Source of the DNA: Channallabes apus
Lineage: Eukaryota; Chordata; Actinopteri; Siluriformes; Clariidae
Reading direction: 5' to 3'
Assembly (NCBI GenBank): GCA_030522415.1
Contig: CM060107.1
Coordinates: forward strand, 7,463,347 to 7,527,346
Length of the DNA stretch: 64,000 nucleotides
Shown here one piece after another: positions 1-9,900 of the stretch; position 1 is the first letter of the stretch, and every line of letters begins with the position of its first letter. The position numbers and the translations under genes were made by a program. Below the pieces are notes generated by a model that saw only the letters and a program-made list of their open reading frames with translations, made no database searches and had not been told where the DNA came from.

Positions 1-480
1 CACAGGTTTTGATGCATATCTTTTTATCGTATTTGGTTACTCACGACATGGAAGTCCATTGGTCTCTTTGTCTCTTATTTTATTTTCAGCATCAAAGATT
101 CAACACTTTGTTCAGTTGTCTTGAGTAAATCCAGTAAATCGACTGCGTTTACAACAACCAATTTGCTGTATCTGTTAGCTTACGGTTTCTTACTTTTACA
201 ACAACCTATTTGCTGTATCTGTAGGTTACGTTGGTTTAAGTTGGCTTACGGTCAAAAACTTGTGTTCTCCCCAACTTCCATATCTAGACTGACTTTTTAC
301 AGTTACATAGTCATGCAACTACAGGTAACTATGGAATGACATCACAGACATCACAAACAATACGATTGTCATAAATGGATGCTTAACTAGTAGACTTATT
401 GCTTAATGCTTAACTAATAAACTTTATGCTTAATGCTTAACTGATAGACTTACTAATAAACTTGGTGCTTAGTGCATAAC
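1..480. other. No gene seen; probably the rest of a Pao 3' LTR
   Basis: AT-rich sequence with no recognisable coding region. Positions about 381-475 carry a short degenerate tandem motif built on gcttaatgctta and ctaataaactt. Because the Pao element to the right is on the minus strand and its LTR edge is visible at 481-550, this stretch is plausibly the remainder of the 3' LTR, but I could not find the matching outer boundary or a target duplication. Confidence 0.35.
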
Positions 481-550
481 CAACAAAATACAATAAAATA
501 AAATAAATAAACACAACAACAAATTCGCAAAGTAAACTATGGCTCTTACA
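481..550 (-). repeat. BEL/Pao 3' LTR edge (direct repeat of 13426-13488)
   Basis: This block aligns with 13426-13488 with a few small gaps. Both end in tatggctcttaca, so on the minus strand both LTRs would begin with TGTAAGAGCC, the TG start usual for LTRs. The two copies bracket the Pao coding remnants in the expected places: 3' LTR left, 5' LTR right. How far the left copy extends toward position 1 is unclear. Confidence 0.65.
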
Positions 551-666
551 ATCCAGCCCGTAATTGACAGGCAGGGAAACTGACAATTACATTTTTGTGT
601 TGTTTTTTTTTTGATATAGCCATGAAATGAAACCTTCTTAACCTTTAAAAAATCTTTTTAAATCTT

Positions 667-1509
667 TTAAGTGTATAGTATTTGTCTCAAAGTGTTTAGA
701 TTTTGTGGACCAAAGAAACGGTCATAACTAATGATATAATTAACAGTCCATTTCACATACTGTATGAGGCACAGCTTGTCAATGGGTCTTTCAAGAGTAT
801 TGGTCTTAGTTTTAACCAACACACATCTCACAAGTCCTTTTTTGTAAGAGAACACTTTCGTGATCTGTCCGATGACCCATGAATTTCTTGGGGAAGACTC
901 GTCAATTATTAGAACTATCATCGAAAGGTTATTTCTCACTTGAGACCAATTTTGACGTTCCTGAAGCAAGGGCAAGTATTAACGCACCCATCGCTTCCAG
1001 AATAGGTCAGCAAGATACTGAATTTGCTTCCACTTGCGAGGTGCGTAAATGTCCTCTTTTTTGAAAAGTCCAGGAGGCAAGTTTGGCTGTTTTTTCATCA
1101 GCAGCAGGTGATTGGGTGTCAGGGGTTCTAGATCTGTGGGATCGTCCGTGACAGTTGTAAGGGGTCAGTCATTCATTATAGCGTCCACTTCACAGAGAAA
1201 TTTATGCAAGCTCTCATCATTTAGAGTTTGTTCATTCAGTACGGATCTCAGGATCTTTCTGACTGAGCTTATCTGCCTTTCTCATACTCCACCGAAATGA
1301 GACCCAGAAGGTGGATTGAATATCCACTGTATCCCCTTTTGCATGAGGACGCTTTCAATTTTTGACTGATTCCACTGTTGGATAGCTTTAAGTAATTCAA
1401 TCTCAGCATCTGTAAAGTTTGTTCCATTGTCACTTCTCATAATTGACACCTGACCTCTCCTGCACACAAAGCGTCGAATGGCATTCAAGCAGGAGTCTGT
1501 GTCCATTGA
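667..1509 (-). pseudogene. BEL/Pao integrase, broken
   Basis: Integrases join the retrotransposon cDNA to the host genome. On the minus strand the region reads from MDTDSCLNAIRRFVCRRGQ (just left of 1509) through RSDNGTNF, the second catalytic Asp region, to PPSGSHFGGV at about 1285. It resumes in other frames to end with a DESSPRNSW...RPIDKLCL tail near 800-900, which is the typical Pao integrase C-terminus. The frame is interrupted near 1280 and again near 970, and the N-terminal zinc-binding part is absent because an RTE fragment sits at 1510-2466. Family assignment is from motif recognition; it is clearly a relic. Confidence 0.8.
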
Positions 1510-2466
1510 CTTCTTCTTTGTCTTTCGGCTGTTCCCTTTCAGGGGTCGCCACAGCGAATCATCTGCCTCCATCTAACCCTATCCTCTGCATCCTCTTCTC
1601 TCACACCAACTAACTTCATGTCCTCTCTCACTGCATCCATAAATCTCCTCTTTGGTCTTCCTCTAGACCTCCTGCCTGGCAGTTCCAACCTCAGCATCCT
1701 TCTACCGATATATTCACCATCTCTCCTCTGAACATGTCCAAACCACCTCAATCTGGCCTCTCTGACTTTATCTCCAAAACTTCTAACATGGGTTGTCCCT
1801 CTGATGAACTGATTCTTGATCCTATCCATCCTTGTCACTCCCAAAGAGAACCTCAACATCTTCAGCTCTGCTACCTCTAGCTCTGCCTCCTGTCTTTTCT
1901 TCAGTGCCACTGTCTCTAAGCCGTAGAGCATTGCTGGTCTCACCACTGTCCTGTACACCTTTTCTTTCATTCTCGCTGATACTCTTTTATCGCACAACAC
2001 ACCTGACACTTTTCTCCACCCATTCCAACCTGCCTGTACTTGTCTCTTCACCTCCTTTGAACACTCTCCGTTGCTCTTGACCGTTGATCCTAAGTACTTA
2101 AAATCCTGCACCTCTTCTTTACCTCTGCTCCCTGTAGCCTCACTGTTCCTCTTGGGTCCCTCTCATTCACACACATGTATTCCGTCTTGCTGCGGCTAAC
2201 CTTCATTCCTCTGCTTTCCAGAGCGTACCTCCACCTCTCCAAATTTTCTTCCACCTGTTCCCTGCTCTCGCTACAAAGCACAATGTCATCTGCAAACATC
2301 ATAGACCATGGAGACTCCTGTCTAACTTCATCTGTCATCCTGTCCATCACTAGAGCAAACATAAAGGGGCTTAGAGCCGATCCTTGATGCAGACCCACCT
2401 CCACCTTGAACTCTTCTGTCACACCTACAGCACATCTTACCACTGTCTTACAACTCTCATACATTC
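1510..2466 (-). mobile_element. RTE-type LINE, 3' fragment inserted in Pao
   Basis: A 5'-truncated non-LTR retrotransposon on the minus strand. Two overlapping frames cover the end of its reverse transcriptase: 2464-2090 includes MFADDIVLCSES, with the intact FADD catalytic pair, and 2111-1539 continues from VQDFKYLGSTVKSNGE to the C-terminal end RVRWRQMIRCGDP. A one-base shift near 2100 separates them. The last bases on the minus strand are the CGACCCCTGAAAGGGAACAG block followed by a short AAG-rich tail, which is the usual 3' end of fish RTE/RTEX copies. The start is abrupt at about 2466 and I see no target duplication; the flanking Pao sequence does not rejoin (see findings). Confidence 0.8.
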
Positions 2467-3553
2467 TCGCAAAGATTGGTGAGATTGTTGTATAGCGACT
2501 GCTTGACTATAACTTGGAACAGACTTCAAACAGTTGTCTACATAAAAGTTCTTAAGTACTGTGTTAACTTCCTCAGCAAATGAGTTGCTACGGTTTTCTT
2601 CTGCAGTTTTCCTAAGCGCAAAGTTAGCAATGCTTGGAGATGATTTTGCACCAAACAGATGAACAACCATTTTGTACACGACCATGTCTTGATTTTACGT
2701 CTGCGTTCTGCCACTAGTCCAGCAAGTCTGTCCTTTTCCGGAACTCTCACCTGATAATGCATGGCTTCCACATCTGCCATCATAGCAACTTCCTCTTGTC
2801 TGAAGCGTGTAAGCACTCCAATGAGTGAGTTCGTTGTTAAGTCTGGTCCTTGTAGGAGCTCGCTATTCAGTGATACTCCCTGATAGCTGGCAGCACAGTC
2901 AAAAACCACTTAGCTTTTTCTTTTGAGCATGATGTACACCATGGTGAGGTATATACCACACTTGACCATCTTGTCGACTTAAGTGAGGTGTAGGGACTTT
3001 GACTGCATGGCCCTTTTTAAGCATATCGTTCATGAAATTTGAATACTCCTCGTGAAAGGAGCGGTTGTTCTTGAATTTCTTTGAGATTTAGTGCGCGCTG
3101 CATGGCTGCGCTTCGGTTGTTGGGCATTTGAATAGCTGCTTTCTTAAATGGAAGACCGATGTAGAAGTGATTGTCGGTAAACTGCAGAGAGTTAGATACA
3201 GAGTCTAAAAACTGATAGTCCTCTTTTGGCAACTCGGCTTTACCGTCACAGTTTCGTTCAGGGAAATCATTGTTGTACTGTTGTACACTTTCAATGGAAA
3301 CTCTGTTGACTGTAACACTTGCCTGCTTGTTATTATACATGCTTTCCTCAACCGATTCTCGGAGAGGTCCATTCAGAGTCCATCCAAGAGCAGTCTTTGA
3401 TGGCCCTTTGTGACAGCTGTTAATTACTTGCCATGGTTCTAGCAGCTTATACTCTTTATTGCCCATGAGAATTTAAATTCCAGCATCGATCTGTGGCAAT
3501 TTTACGTGACTGAGGTATGGCCACTTATCAATGTCATGCTGTTGTGGAATGTT
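2467..3553 (-). pseudogene. BEL/Pao protease end and reverse transcriptase, broken
   Basis: On the minus strand, directly right of the DIRS junction at 3553, the frame reads ENIPQQHDIDKWPYLSHVKL, the end of the Pao protease region. After a stop it continues as GNKEYKLLEPWQVINS with the LGWTLNGPL motif and LPFKKAAIQMPNNRSAAMQR (3466-3017), the linker to RT. Then comes PHHGVHHA and [19 protein letters not shown] (about 2960-2840), with [15 protein letters not shown] as RT palm motif A. Another frame carries [21 protein letters not shown] and [15 protein letters not shown] (2685-2530), where the normal YVDD box reads YVDN. Stops, frameshifts and the altered catalytic box show that this copy is dead. 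Confidence 0.8.
3551..3553 (+). other. GTT target trinucleotide, left side of DIRS
   Basis: The Pao reading frame shows that the uninterrupted target contained a single GTT. A GTT now lies on each side of the DIRS element (3551-3553 and 8794-8796). This fits site-specific recombination between a circular DIRS DNA and a GTT-containing target, as known for DIRS-type tyrosine recombinases. Confidence 0.75.
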
Positions 3554-3765
3554 CCCTTTTCGAGGCTTCACTCAATGCTGCGTTTGAACGTTATGGGAAC
3601 TATCTTGTCGCATTGCCGGCCATGAAGCATGTGTGGAAAAACGCCATTATCTGGCTACTTATAACCTCGGTCAGGTGACGTCATCTGATTAGATCAGGTG
3701 AAGGTTATAAATACCGGAAAGCCGGCAACAAAACCTCAGATCATTTGTCTTCATGCCGACTTGTG
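3554..3765 (+). repeat. DIRS left inverted terminal repeat
   Basis: The sequence from about 3597 to 3765 is the reverse complement of about 8575-8725, with few mismatches. The outermost left bases (cccttttcgaggcttcactc) are repeated in reverse complement in the internal complementary region at 8424-8469, as expected for DIRS. The repeat also carries the promoter-like module noted separately. Confidence 0.85.
3676..3713 (+). promoter_or_regulatory. CRE plus TATA module in the DIRS terminal repeat
   Basis: TGACGTCA, a full cyclic-AMP response palindrome, lies at 3676-3683, and TATAAATA lies at 3706-3713, about 30 bases downstream. An initiator-like CTCAGATC follows about 30 bases after the TATA. 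The spacing and order match a Pol II promoter that would transcribe gag (start at 3860). The CRE is also present in the right repeat (8635-8642) and in both repeats of the second DIRS copy. Function is inferred. Confidence 0.6.
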
Positions 3766-3859
3766 ATCGCGTGTGTGCAGCAAGCATTTAAAAAAAAAAA
3801 AATAAGAAACCATTCTTAACAGAGAAAAAATAAATAAAAAATAAAACTCACCAGATATA

Positions 3860-5233
3860 ATGGCCGAGTTCAGTGTTTCATGCCCGTGCGGTAACCGTCT
3901 TTCTCAAGACGATAGCCATAATCTCTGTTTTGAGTGTTTGGGTGAAAGCCACGCTCTCCTTGGACTTGAAGGAGAGTGTGGGCACTGTGATAATCTCCAG
4001 ATGAAAGTGCTACGAGCGCGTCTCGCGTTCTTTAGGGAGCCACGAGCCGCTCTGCACTCCTGGGGCTCACAGGTTGATTTGGCCGAGGCACGAGAGACGG
4101 AGCCCCTTCTCTCTCTCGTCTCCTCCCCGGATCACTCTCTCTCTCCCCCCACTTCGCGAGCGCACTTCGGTGCCTCTCGGGAGTGTTTGGGAGAGACTCA
4201 CTCTCTTGCTTCAGTTGAAATGGATGTAGCTACCTCAGAACGATCCTCTAGGGATGATAAAGAGTATGAGGAATTAATTGAGGTTATAACACGTGCAGTT
4301 GAACGTTTACATATTGACTGGCCACAAGAGCAAGCTCATACAAAACGTTCCAAACTGGATGACAGATTTCTGTCGGGTGGCCAGGAGATGGCGCCACAAC
4401 ACCGTTCTCTCCCCTTTTTTGATGATCTCCACAATGAGTTATCTCGTTCATGGAGACGTCCCTTTTCTTCCCGTGTTTTTGTACCTTCAACTTCGTTTTA
4501 TTCGAATATTGTTGATGCAAAAGCACAGGGTTATGTGATGATGCCCCAGATTGAGGAGACGCTCGCGGGCTATCTCGCTCCTGGAACATCATCCTCATTA
4601 AAAAAGCCAACCCTTCCCTCCAAGGCATGTAGAACTTCTTCTACCCTGTTAGGGAAGGCGTTCCAAGCAGCTGGTCAGGCCGGCGCTTCCTTGCACACCA
4701 TGGCGGTTTTGCAGGCGTATCAGGCCGACCTGCTGAATGATCTGAGCACGAGCGGCAATATGAATCAGGAAGCGTTCATAGAATTACGCCGGGCTACTGA
4801 TCTGTCCCTGCGTGCGACGAAACAGACAGCCCGTGCTATTGGCCGTTCTATGGCCTCCCTGGTGTCTGCAGAGAGGCACCTCTGGCTAAATCTAACTGGC
4901 ATTAAGGACAAAGATCGGGCATTCCTTCTCGATGCTCCCATCTCACCCTCAGGCCTATTTGGCGAAGCTGTAAATACTGTCGCCACCAGATTTAGAGAGG
5001 CCAGTCTCTATGAACAAGCTTTTGGGAAATTTATCCCACGCCGTGCCCAGGTGTCGAGGCCATCGGCCACCCAACCTCGACCCGATCTCAGTCTCGCTAG
5101 ACGAGAGGCGCAGAAGGAAAGCGTCAGTAGCCGCGCACCCCCCCGTAAGGACTGGGGTACGGCTCGGCGCCCCCCTCAGGCCGCCCCCAAAAAAATAGAC
5201 CGCTCTGTCTTCTTCGCGAAGAAGCGTCCCTGA
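3860..5233 (+). CDS. DIRS gag-like protein, 457 aa
   Basis: The first open frame of the DIRS element, uninterrupted for 457 residues. It is expected to package element RNA. The N-terminus has closely spaced cysteines (CPCGNRL, then LCFECLGESH, then GECGHCDNL), suggesting a small zinc-binding fold within the first 60 residues. An acidic, Ser-rich stretch follows, then a helical region from about residue 250 to 390 with AYQADLLNDLSTSG and ERHLWLNL, and a basic, Pro/Arg-rich tail ending KKIDRSVFFAKKRP. The start is the first ATG downstream of the TATA-containing repeat and has A at -3 (ataATGG). Similarity is to DIRS1-type gag in fishes; no enzymatic domain is seen. Confidence 0.75.
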   Translation: MAEFSVSCPCGNRLSQDDSHNLCFECLGESHALLGLEGECGHCDNLQMKVLRARLAFFREPRAALHSWGSQVDLAEARETEPLLSLVSSPDHSLSPPTSRAHFGASRECLGETHSLASVEMDVATSERSSRDDKEYEELIEVITRAVERLHIDWPQEQAHTKRSKLDDRFLSGGQEMAPQHRSLPFFDDLHNELSRSWRRPFSSRVFVPSTSFYSNIVDAKAQGYVMMPQIEETLAGYLAPGTSSSLKKPTLPSKACRTSSTLLGKAFQAAGQAGASLHTMAVLQAYQADLLNDLSTSGNMNQEAFIELRRATDLSLRATKQTARAIGRSMASLVSAERHLWLNLTGIKDKDRAFLLDAPISPSGLFGEAVNTVATRFREASLYEQAFGKFIPRRAQVSRPSATQPRPDLSLARREAQKESVSSRAPPRKDWGTARRPPQAAPKKIDRSVFFAKKRP

Positions 5234-5288
5234 TAGCAGAGCTCAGGACCGTGGGGGTGACGCCCCCTGGGGTCGGGCACATAGGAGC

Positions 5289-7318
5289 ATGCCCCCCTGG
5301 GCACCCCCAGGAGATCGATGTTCAGTTTCCACCGCCTTTGGTGTTTCGGACAACACCGGTCTCCGATACGTTAGTCCTTCGGTCGCATCCTGCTATATTC
5401 CAGGACACCGAACCACTAACACCCCCAGCCCAGTAGAAGTACTTGCACCCCTTTCGGAGAAGCTGGCAGCGTGGAAGCTACTGCCAGGCATATCCCCCTG
5501 GGTTTTAAAGACTGTAGAGAACGGATACAGGATCCAGTTTGCATATCGCCCTCCGCGTTTCAACGGCGTGGTCTCCACTTCCGTGATACCGGAAAGGGCG
5601 CGTTTTCTGAGTTCCGAACTCCAGAAATTACTGCAGAAGGGAGCCATAGAACAGGTTCCTCCTCCAGACATGGAGTCAGGTTACTACAGTCGGTACTTCC
5701 TGGTGCCCAAAAAGGACGGGGTCTGCGTCCAATTCTGGATCTTCGCGGTTTGAACCGCTATCTCAAAAAATGCAACTTCAAAATGTTGACCATAAAGACT
5801 ATTGTTTCACAAATCCAACCACAGGATTGGTTTGTGACAGTAGATTTAAAGGACGCATATTTCCACATAGAAATTTTGCCACAGCACAGGAAGTTCCTGA
5901 GGTTCGCTTTTGGCGGAAAAGCCTACCAATTTCGGGTTCTTCCATTCAGTCTAGCCTTATCACCCCGCACATATACAAAATGCATGGATGCAGTTCTGGC
6001 TCCTTTGAGACTCCAGGGCATCCGCATTCTGAATTACATAGACGACTGGCTAATACTGGCCCAGTCTCAGCAGCTAGCACTTCGACACCGAGATGTCGTC
6101 CTAGCTCATCTTCACTTGCTGGGATTGAGACTCAATGCCACGAAAAGCGTTCTCTTTCCAGCACAAGTGACAACCTACTTGGGCGTCAGGTGGAATTCGA
6201 TCGCTATGCAGGCACATCTGTCTCCTGCTCGCGTCGAATCCATAAACAACGCTCTGAAGGAAATCAGACTAGACCAAGAAGTGACTGTACATCACTTACA
6301 AAATTGTTTAGGCCTCATGGCAGCTGCGTCCATGGTGATACCCTTGGGTCTCCTGCACATGAGAGCTTTTCAGCTGTGGTTAAGAGCCAGGGGAGTTCAC
6401 ACGAGAACAAATCCCCGAAGGCGGATAAGGGTTACGCGCAAAGGACTTCGTACCCTTTCTATGTGGTTCAGACCCCGGTTTCTCGCCTTGGGTCCCACTC
6501 TAGGTCCGTCTTGTCGTCGCAAAATGCTAACGACAGACGCTTCCCTTACCGGCTGGGGCGCGGTCTTGGATGGCCGTCCAGCCCAAGGGGTCTGGAGAGG
6601 CCACCTTTTCGCATGGCACATCAATTGCCTCGAAATGATGGCTCTATTTTTAGCTCTACAGCATTTCCTCCAGCAGCTGAGAGGCTACCATGTCCTAGTG
6701 CGGGTGGACAGCACATCAGTAGTCTCCTACATAAATCGCCAGGGCGGCCTGCATTCACGACGCTTGAACCAGCTAGCACATCAGGTTCTGCTCTGCGCTC
6801 AGGACAAGTTCCTGTCCCTCAGGGCGATTCACATTCCAGGGTACAGAAATGTGGGAGCAGACTTTCTGTCCAGACAAGCTGTGAATCACGGGGAATGGAA
6901 ACTCCACCCCGAAGTAGTCACTCAAATCTGGGAGAGATTCTCTACAGCGGAGGTGGACCTCTTTGCCTCACAGGAGACTGCACAATGTCCCCTCTACTAC
7001 TCTCTGACTCATCCAGCTCCCCTGGGTCTGGACGCGATGGCCCATACGTGGCCCAATTTACACCTCTATGCGTACCCTCCGATAGCTCTGCTCCCGGGAG
7101 TCCTGGCGAGGGTCCGTCAACACGGTTTGCGCCTCTTATTGATAGCGCCCCGTTGGCCGGCCCGAGTATGGTTCTCAGAAATAATATCGCTCCTCGACGG
7201 CTCACCTTGGATGATTCCAATGAGGAGGGATCTTCTATCTCAGGCGCAGGGGACAATATTTCATCCCCGGCCCGAGCTTTGGAACCTTCACGCTTGGCCC
7301 CTGAACGGGACCAATTGA
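5289..7318 (+). pseudogene. DIRS reverse transcriptase, RNase H and methyltransferase-like protein, one frameshift
   Basis: This is the replicative polyprotein of the element. The first part, with VLAPLSEKLAAWKLLPGISP and LVPKKDG, is open from 5289 to 5753; from about 5720 the match passes to another frame, open to 7318. The shift falls in a run of G and looks like loss of one base. After it come LRPILDLRGLNRYLK, VDLKDAYFHIEI (motif A), YIDDWLI at 6035 (catalytic YxDD), then RNase H motifs TTDASLTGWGAVLDG, CLEMMALFLAL, VRVDSTSVVSYI and GADFLSR. A final part, FSTAEVDLFAS to IAPRWPARVWF, occupies the position of the Dam-like methyltransferase region of DIRS elements. All visible catalytic motifs are kept, so the inactivation may be recent. 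Confidence 0.85.
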
Positions 7319-8337
7319 GTCAAGCCGGCCTTTCAGCCGGCGTAATTGACACCATCCTAAGTGCTAGAGCTCCCTCCACTAGAAGGATTTATGCCTTCAA
7401 ATGGAAGGTATTCGAGAGCTGGTGCATGGCTAAGCAGGTGGACCCAGTCCACTGCCAAATTGTTTCAGTGCTGGAATTCCTGCAAGAGAAATTGTCCTCG
7501 GGCTTGTGCCCTAGTACCCTCAGAACGTACGTGGCCACTATTTCAGCCTGCCACGTCCTGTCTGAAGGGGTTACTGTAGGAAATCACCCTTTAGTTGCCC
7601 GTTTCATTCGTGGAGCTAAACGGTTGAGGCCACCCACTAGAGTCACGGCTCCCTCTTGGGATTTATCTATCGTGCTCGAAGGTCTGATCGACACTCCTTT
7701 TGAACCGCTAGAGTCAGCGCCCGACAGGCTTCTGACACTCAAGATGGTTCTTCTTATGGCCATCACCTCTCTAAAGAGGATCGGAGACCTGCGTGCATTG
7801 TCAGTCTCCCCATCTTGCCTGGACTTTGCCCCTGGGCTAGTCAAGGCCATTCTGCATCCTCACCCAAACTATCTACCGAAAGTTCCTTTCTCTACCATGT
7901 ACCCTGTCATCCTGGAAGCCTTCTGTCCTCCGCCCTTTTCGGACTCGGAGCAGGAGAAACTTCACCTACTGTGCCCAGTACGTGCTCTTCAGGCTTATGT
8001 CCACCGCACCAGCCAGTGGCGTAAGTCAGAGCAACTCTTTATATGTTATGGAGGCCGCAACCGGGGGGTGGCCGCCACCACACATACTCTGTCACACTGG
8101 GTGAGAGATGCTATTGCCCTCTCCTATGAGGCGCGTGGACTCACTTCGCCCCTAGGAGTCAGGGCTCATTCAACCAGAGGGGTCGCCTCATCTATTGCTC
8201 TTGCAAGAGGTACTCCCCTGCAACAAGTGTGTGACGCAGTGGGTTGGTCCTCTCCGCACACATTTATAAGATTTTATAGTCTGGATGTCCATGCCACTCC
8301 AGGCTCTCGAGTCCTCGGGTCAGCTTCCCAGACATGA
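7312..8337 (+). CDS. DIRS tyrosine recombinase
   Basis: This enzyme integrates circular DIRS DNA by strand exchange at a short shared core. The frame is open from 5770, but recombinase-like sequence begins near 7312, overlapping the end of the RT frame by a few bases; I placed the start there by homology, not by an ATG. An N-terminal SAM-like binding domain runs from about LSARAPSTRRIYAFKWKVF to the CHVLSEGV region. The catalytic domain contains the Arg of SLKRIGDLRAL (7777-7779), the HxxR pair of HSTRGVASS (8167-8178) and the Tyr of IRFYSLDV (8275-8277), so the R-H-R-Y set is complete. It ends just before the internal complementary region. The frame is uninterrupted and may be functional. 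Confidence 0.85.
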   Translation, partial: QLSQAGLSAGVIDTILSARAPSTRRIYAFKWKVFESWCMAKQVDPVHCQIVSVLEFLQEKLSSGLCPSTLRTYVATISACHVLSEGVTVGNHPLVARFIRGAKRLRPPTRVTAPSWDLSIVLEGLIDTPFEPLESAPDRLLTLKMVLLMAITSLKRIGDLRALSVSPSCLDFAPGLVKAILHPHPNYLPKVPFSTMYPVILEAFCPPPFSDSEQEKLHLLCPVRALQAYVHRTSQWRKSEQLFICYGGRNRGVAATTHTLSHWVRDAIALSYEARGLTSPLGVRAHSTRGVASSIALARGTPLQQVCDAVGWSSPHTFIRFYSLDVHATPGSRVLGSASQT

Positions 8338-8423
8338 ATCTGAGACCTTCTCGGCCTTGTGCGCACACGGTACACAACCTTGGGGTCCAGACACCTGTAG
8401 TGCGGCGGCGTTGGTATTCTCGT

Positions 8424-8530
8424 TCCCATAAGCGTTCTAACGCAGCATTGAGTGAAGCCTCGAAAAGGGAACGTCTCGGGTTACTTTGCAGTAACCCTGT
8501 TCCCTGAGAGGCGGGAACGAGATGCTGCGT
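8424..8530 (+). repeat. DIRS internal complementary region (circle junction)
   Basis: 8424-8469 is the reverse complement of the left outer end (from 3554), 8470-8472 is AAC (complement of the GTT core), and 8473-8530 is the reverse complement of the right outer end (to 8793). The three pieces together match exactly what joining the two ends through GTT would give. In DIRS replication this region is thought to template the missing ends and align the circle. Confidence 0.88.
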
Positions 8531-8574
8531 CCGAACGCCGCACTACCATGTGACCAGACGTCCATTCAGACAAA

Positions 8575-8793
8575 TAATCTGAGGTTTTGTTGCCGGCTTT
8601 CCGGTATTTATAACCTCCACCTGATCTAATCAGATGACGTCACCTGACCGAGGTTATATGTAGCCAGATAATGGCGTTTTTCCACACATGCTTCATGGCC
8701 AGCAATGCGACAAGATAGTTCCCATAAGCGTTCTAACGCAGCATCTCGTTCCTGCCTCTCAGGGAACAGGGTTACTGCAAAGTAACCCGAGAC
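8575..8793 (+). repeat. DIRS right inverted terminal repeat
   Basis: Reverse complement of the left terminal repeat through about 8725, extended by a right-specific outer end (8736-8793) that is repeated in reverse complement inside the internal complementary region. It contains TGACGTCA at 8635-8642. The element ends at 8793, directly followed by GTT at 8794-8796. Confidence 0.85.
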
Positions 8794-8796
8794 GTT

Positions 8797-9450
8797 TTCC
8801 ACTGAGACTGGGATGCTCTTTTGTGTATACACTTTTTTTTTTTGTGTATACACAAATTTGGAAGTTCAACAAAGGTGTTTTCTTCCAGACCACTAACCTC
8901 CAAGTCAGTGAGCACATAACTTTCTTCTTGTTTCTTAGAGTTCATGGTACTTAACATCATGTCAACTTTTCTACCTTGAACATTTAATGATTCCATGCAG
9001 AAAGTAGCTGAGCTACCTGGGTCCATAAAAGCATAAACGTCTACTGTTTTATCAATTTTCTTTGACTTTATTTTAACAGGTACTATGGAGAGAATGCAAT
9101 TATCTCCAGCCCCAGTACAGGCGCTGGTTTCATGATTCACTGTAGCAGGCAGTGTATTAACTGTTTCAGTTTCATCAGCTTTTACGATTACCTGAGCTGT
9201 GTCTTGTACGGCAATGTGTAACATGCGAGGATGTTTCTTTGAGCACAATGGTCATATGATTCTTTTTGTGCAGTCTTTGCTTAGGTGTCCTTTTACTAAA
9301 CATCCATAGCAAAATCCATTCTTTTTCAAGAACTCCAATTTATCTTTGTGTCTTATCGTTAAACTGGTAACAATCATCCAAGGTATGACTTTTCTCACCA
9401 CAACACAGGACTAATACTGTCTTTTTGTAACATCCAACACTGTGTGGGGA
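8797..9450 (-). pseudogene. BEL/Pao gag zinc knuckle and aspartic protease, broken
   Basis: On the minus strand the segment starts near 9450 with CCGEKSHTLDDC, a zinc-knuckle-like motif. After a frame change comes a clear CX2CX4HX4C knuckle (CYGCLVKGHLSKDC, about 9315-9270). It continues from 9248 as the protease: ILSIVPVKIKSKKIDKTVDV, then AFMDPGSSATFC with the catalytic D-x-G-S, then MLSTMNSKKQEESYVLTDLE. A duplicated VYTQK/VCIHKKKK stretch at about 8855-8820 reflects an A-rich expansion. Pao sequence stops at 8797 and resumes at 3550, exactly across the DIRS element. The frame contains shifts and is not functional. Confidence 0.8.
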
Positions 9451-9900
9451 TTCATGGCACTACATATTTATATTTTCATCTATGGACCACTGCACAAATC
9501 ACTTTAATAAGACAATATCATATTCATATTTTCATAGGACCACTGCATATATCACTTTAAATAAGACACTTTAAATAAGTCATTCTTTATGCGTATTTGT
9601 ACACCCAAGCCACTTCAAACTTCAAATTTTTTTAAGCTTTGACATTATTTACACTTTCTTTTCTATATTTATATATTTGTTATATTGATATTTTGTTCTT
9701 ATATTGATATCCTGTTCTTATTTGTAAAGTATTTTACTTTGTACAGTACATTTCACTAGTTAATCTTATTTTCTAACATTTTTTTTATTACAGTATATTT
9801 TACTTTGTACAGCATATTTACTAGATTATTTTTACGTATTTCTTCAATTCACATTTATTTTCTTATATATAAGCTTTTATTATATTTTTAAGGTCACTAG

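Larger units (their letters stand above)
3554..8793 (+). mobile_element. DIRS-type retrotransposon, nearly intact
   Basis: This 5.24-kb element has the full DIRS layout: left inverted terminal repeat, gag, reverse transcriptase with RNase H and a methyltransferase-like region, tyrosine recombinase, internal complementary region, right inverted terminal repeat. It interrupts the Pao protease frame between two codons. DIRS elements replicate through circular DNA and insert with a tyrosine recombinase rather than an integrase, so they leave no staggered-cut duplication. Gag and recombinase frames are open, but RT carries a frameshift near 5720. A second DIRS copy of a related subfamily lies at 34262-38807. 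Confidence 0.92.

Noticed and set aside
5770..7311. Treating the whole 855-codon frame as the recombinase protein
   Set aside because: The part before about 7312 only overlaps the RT gene in another frame and has no recombinase similarity; it is an open shadow.
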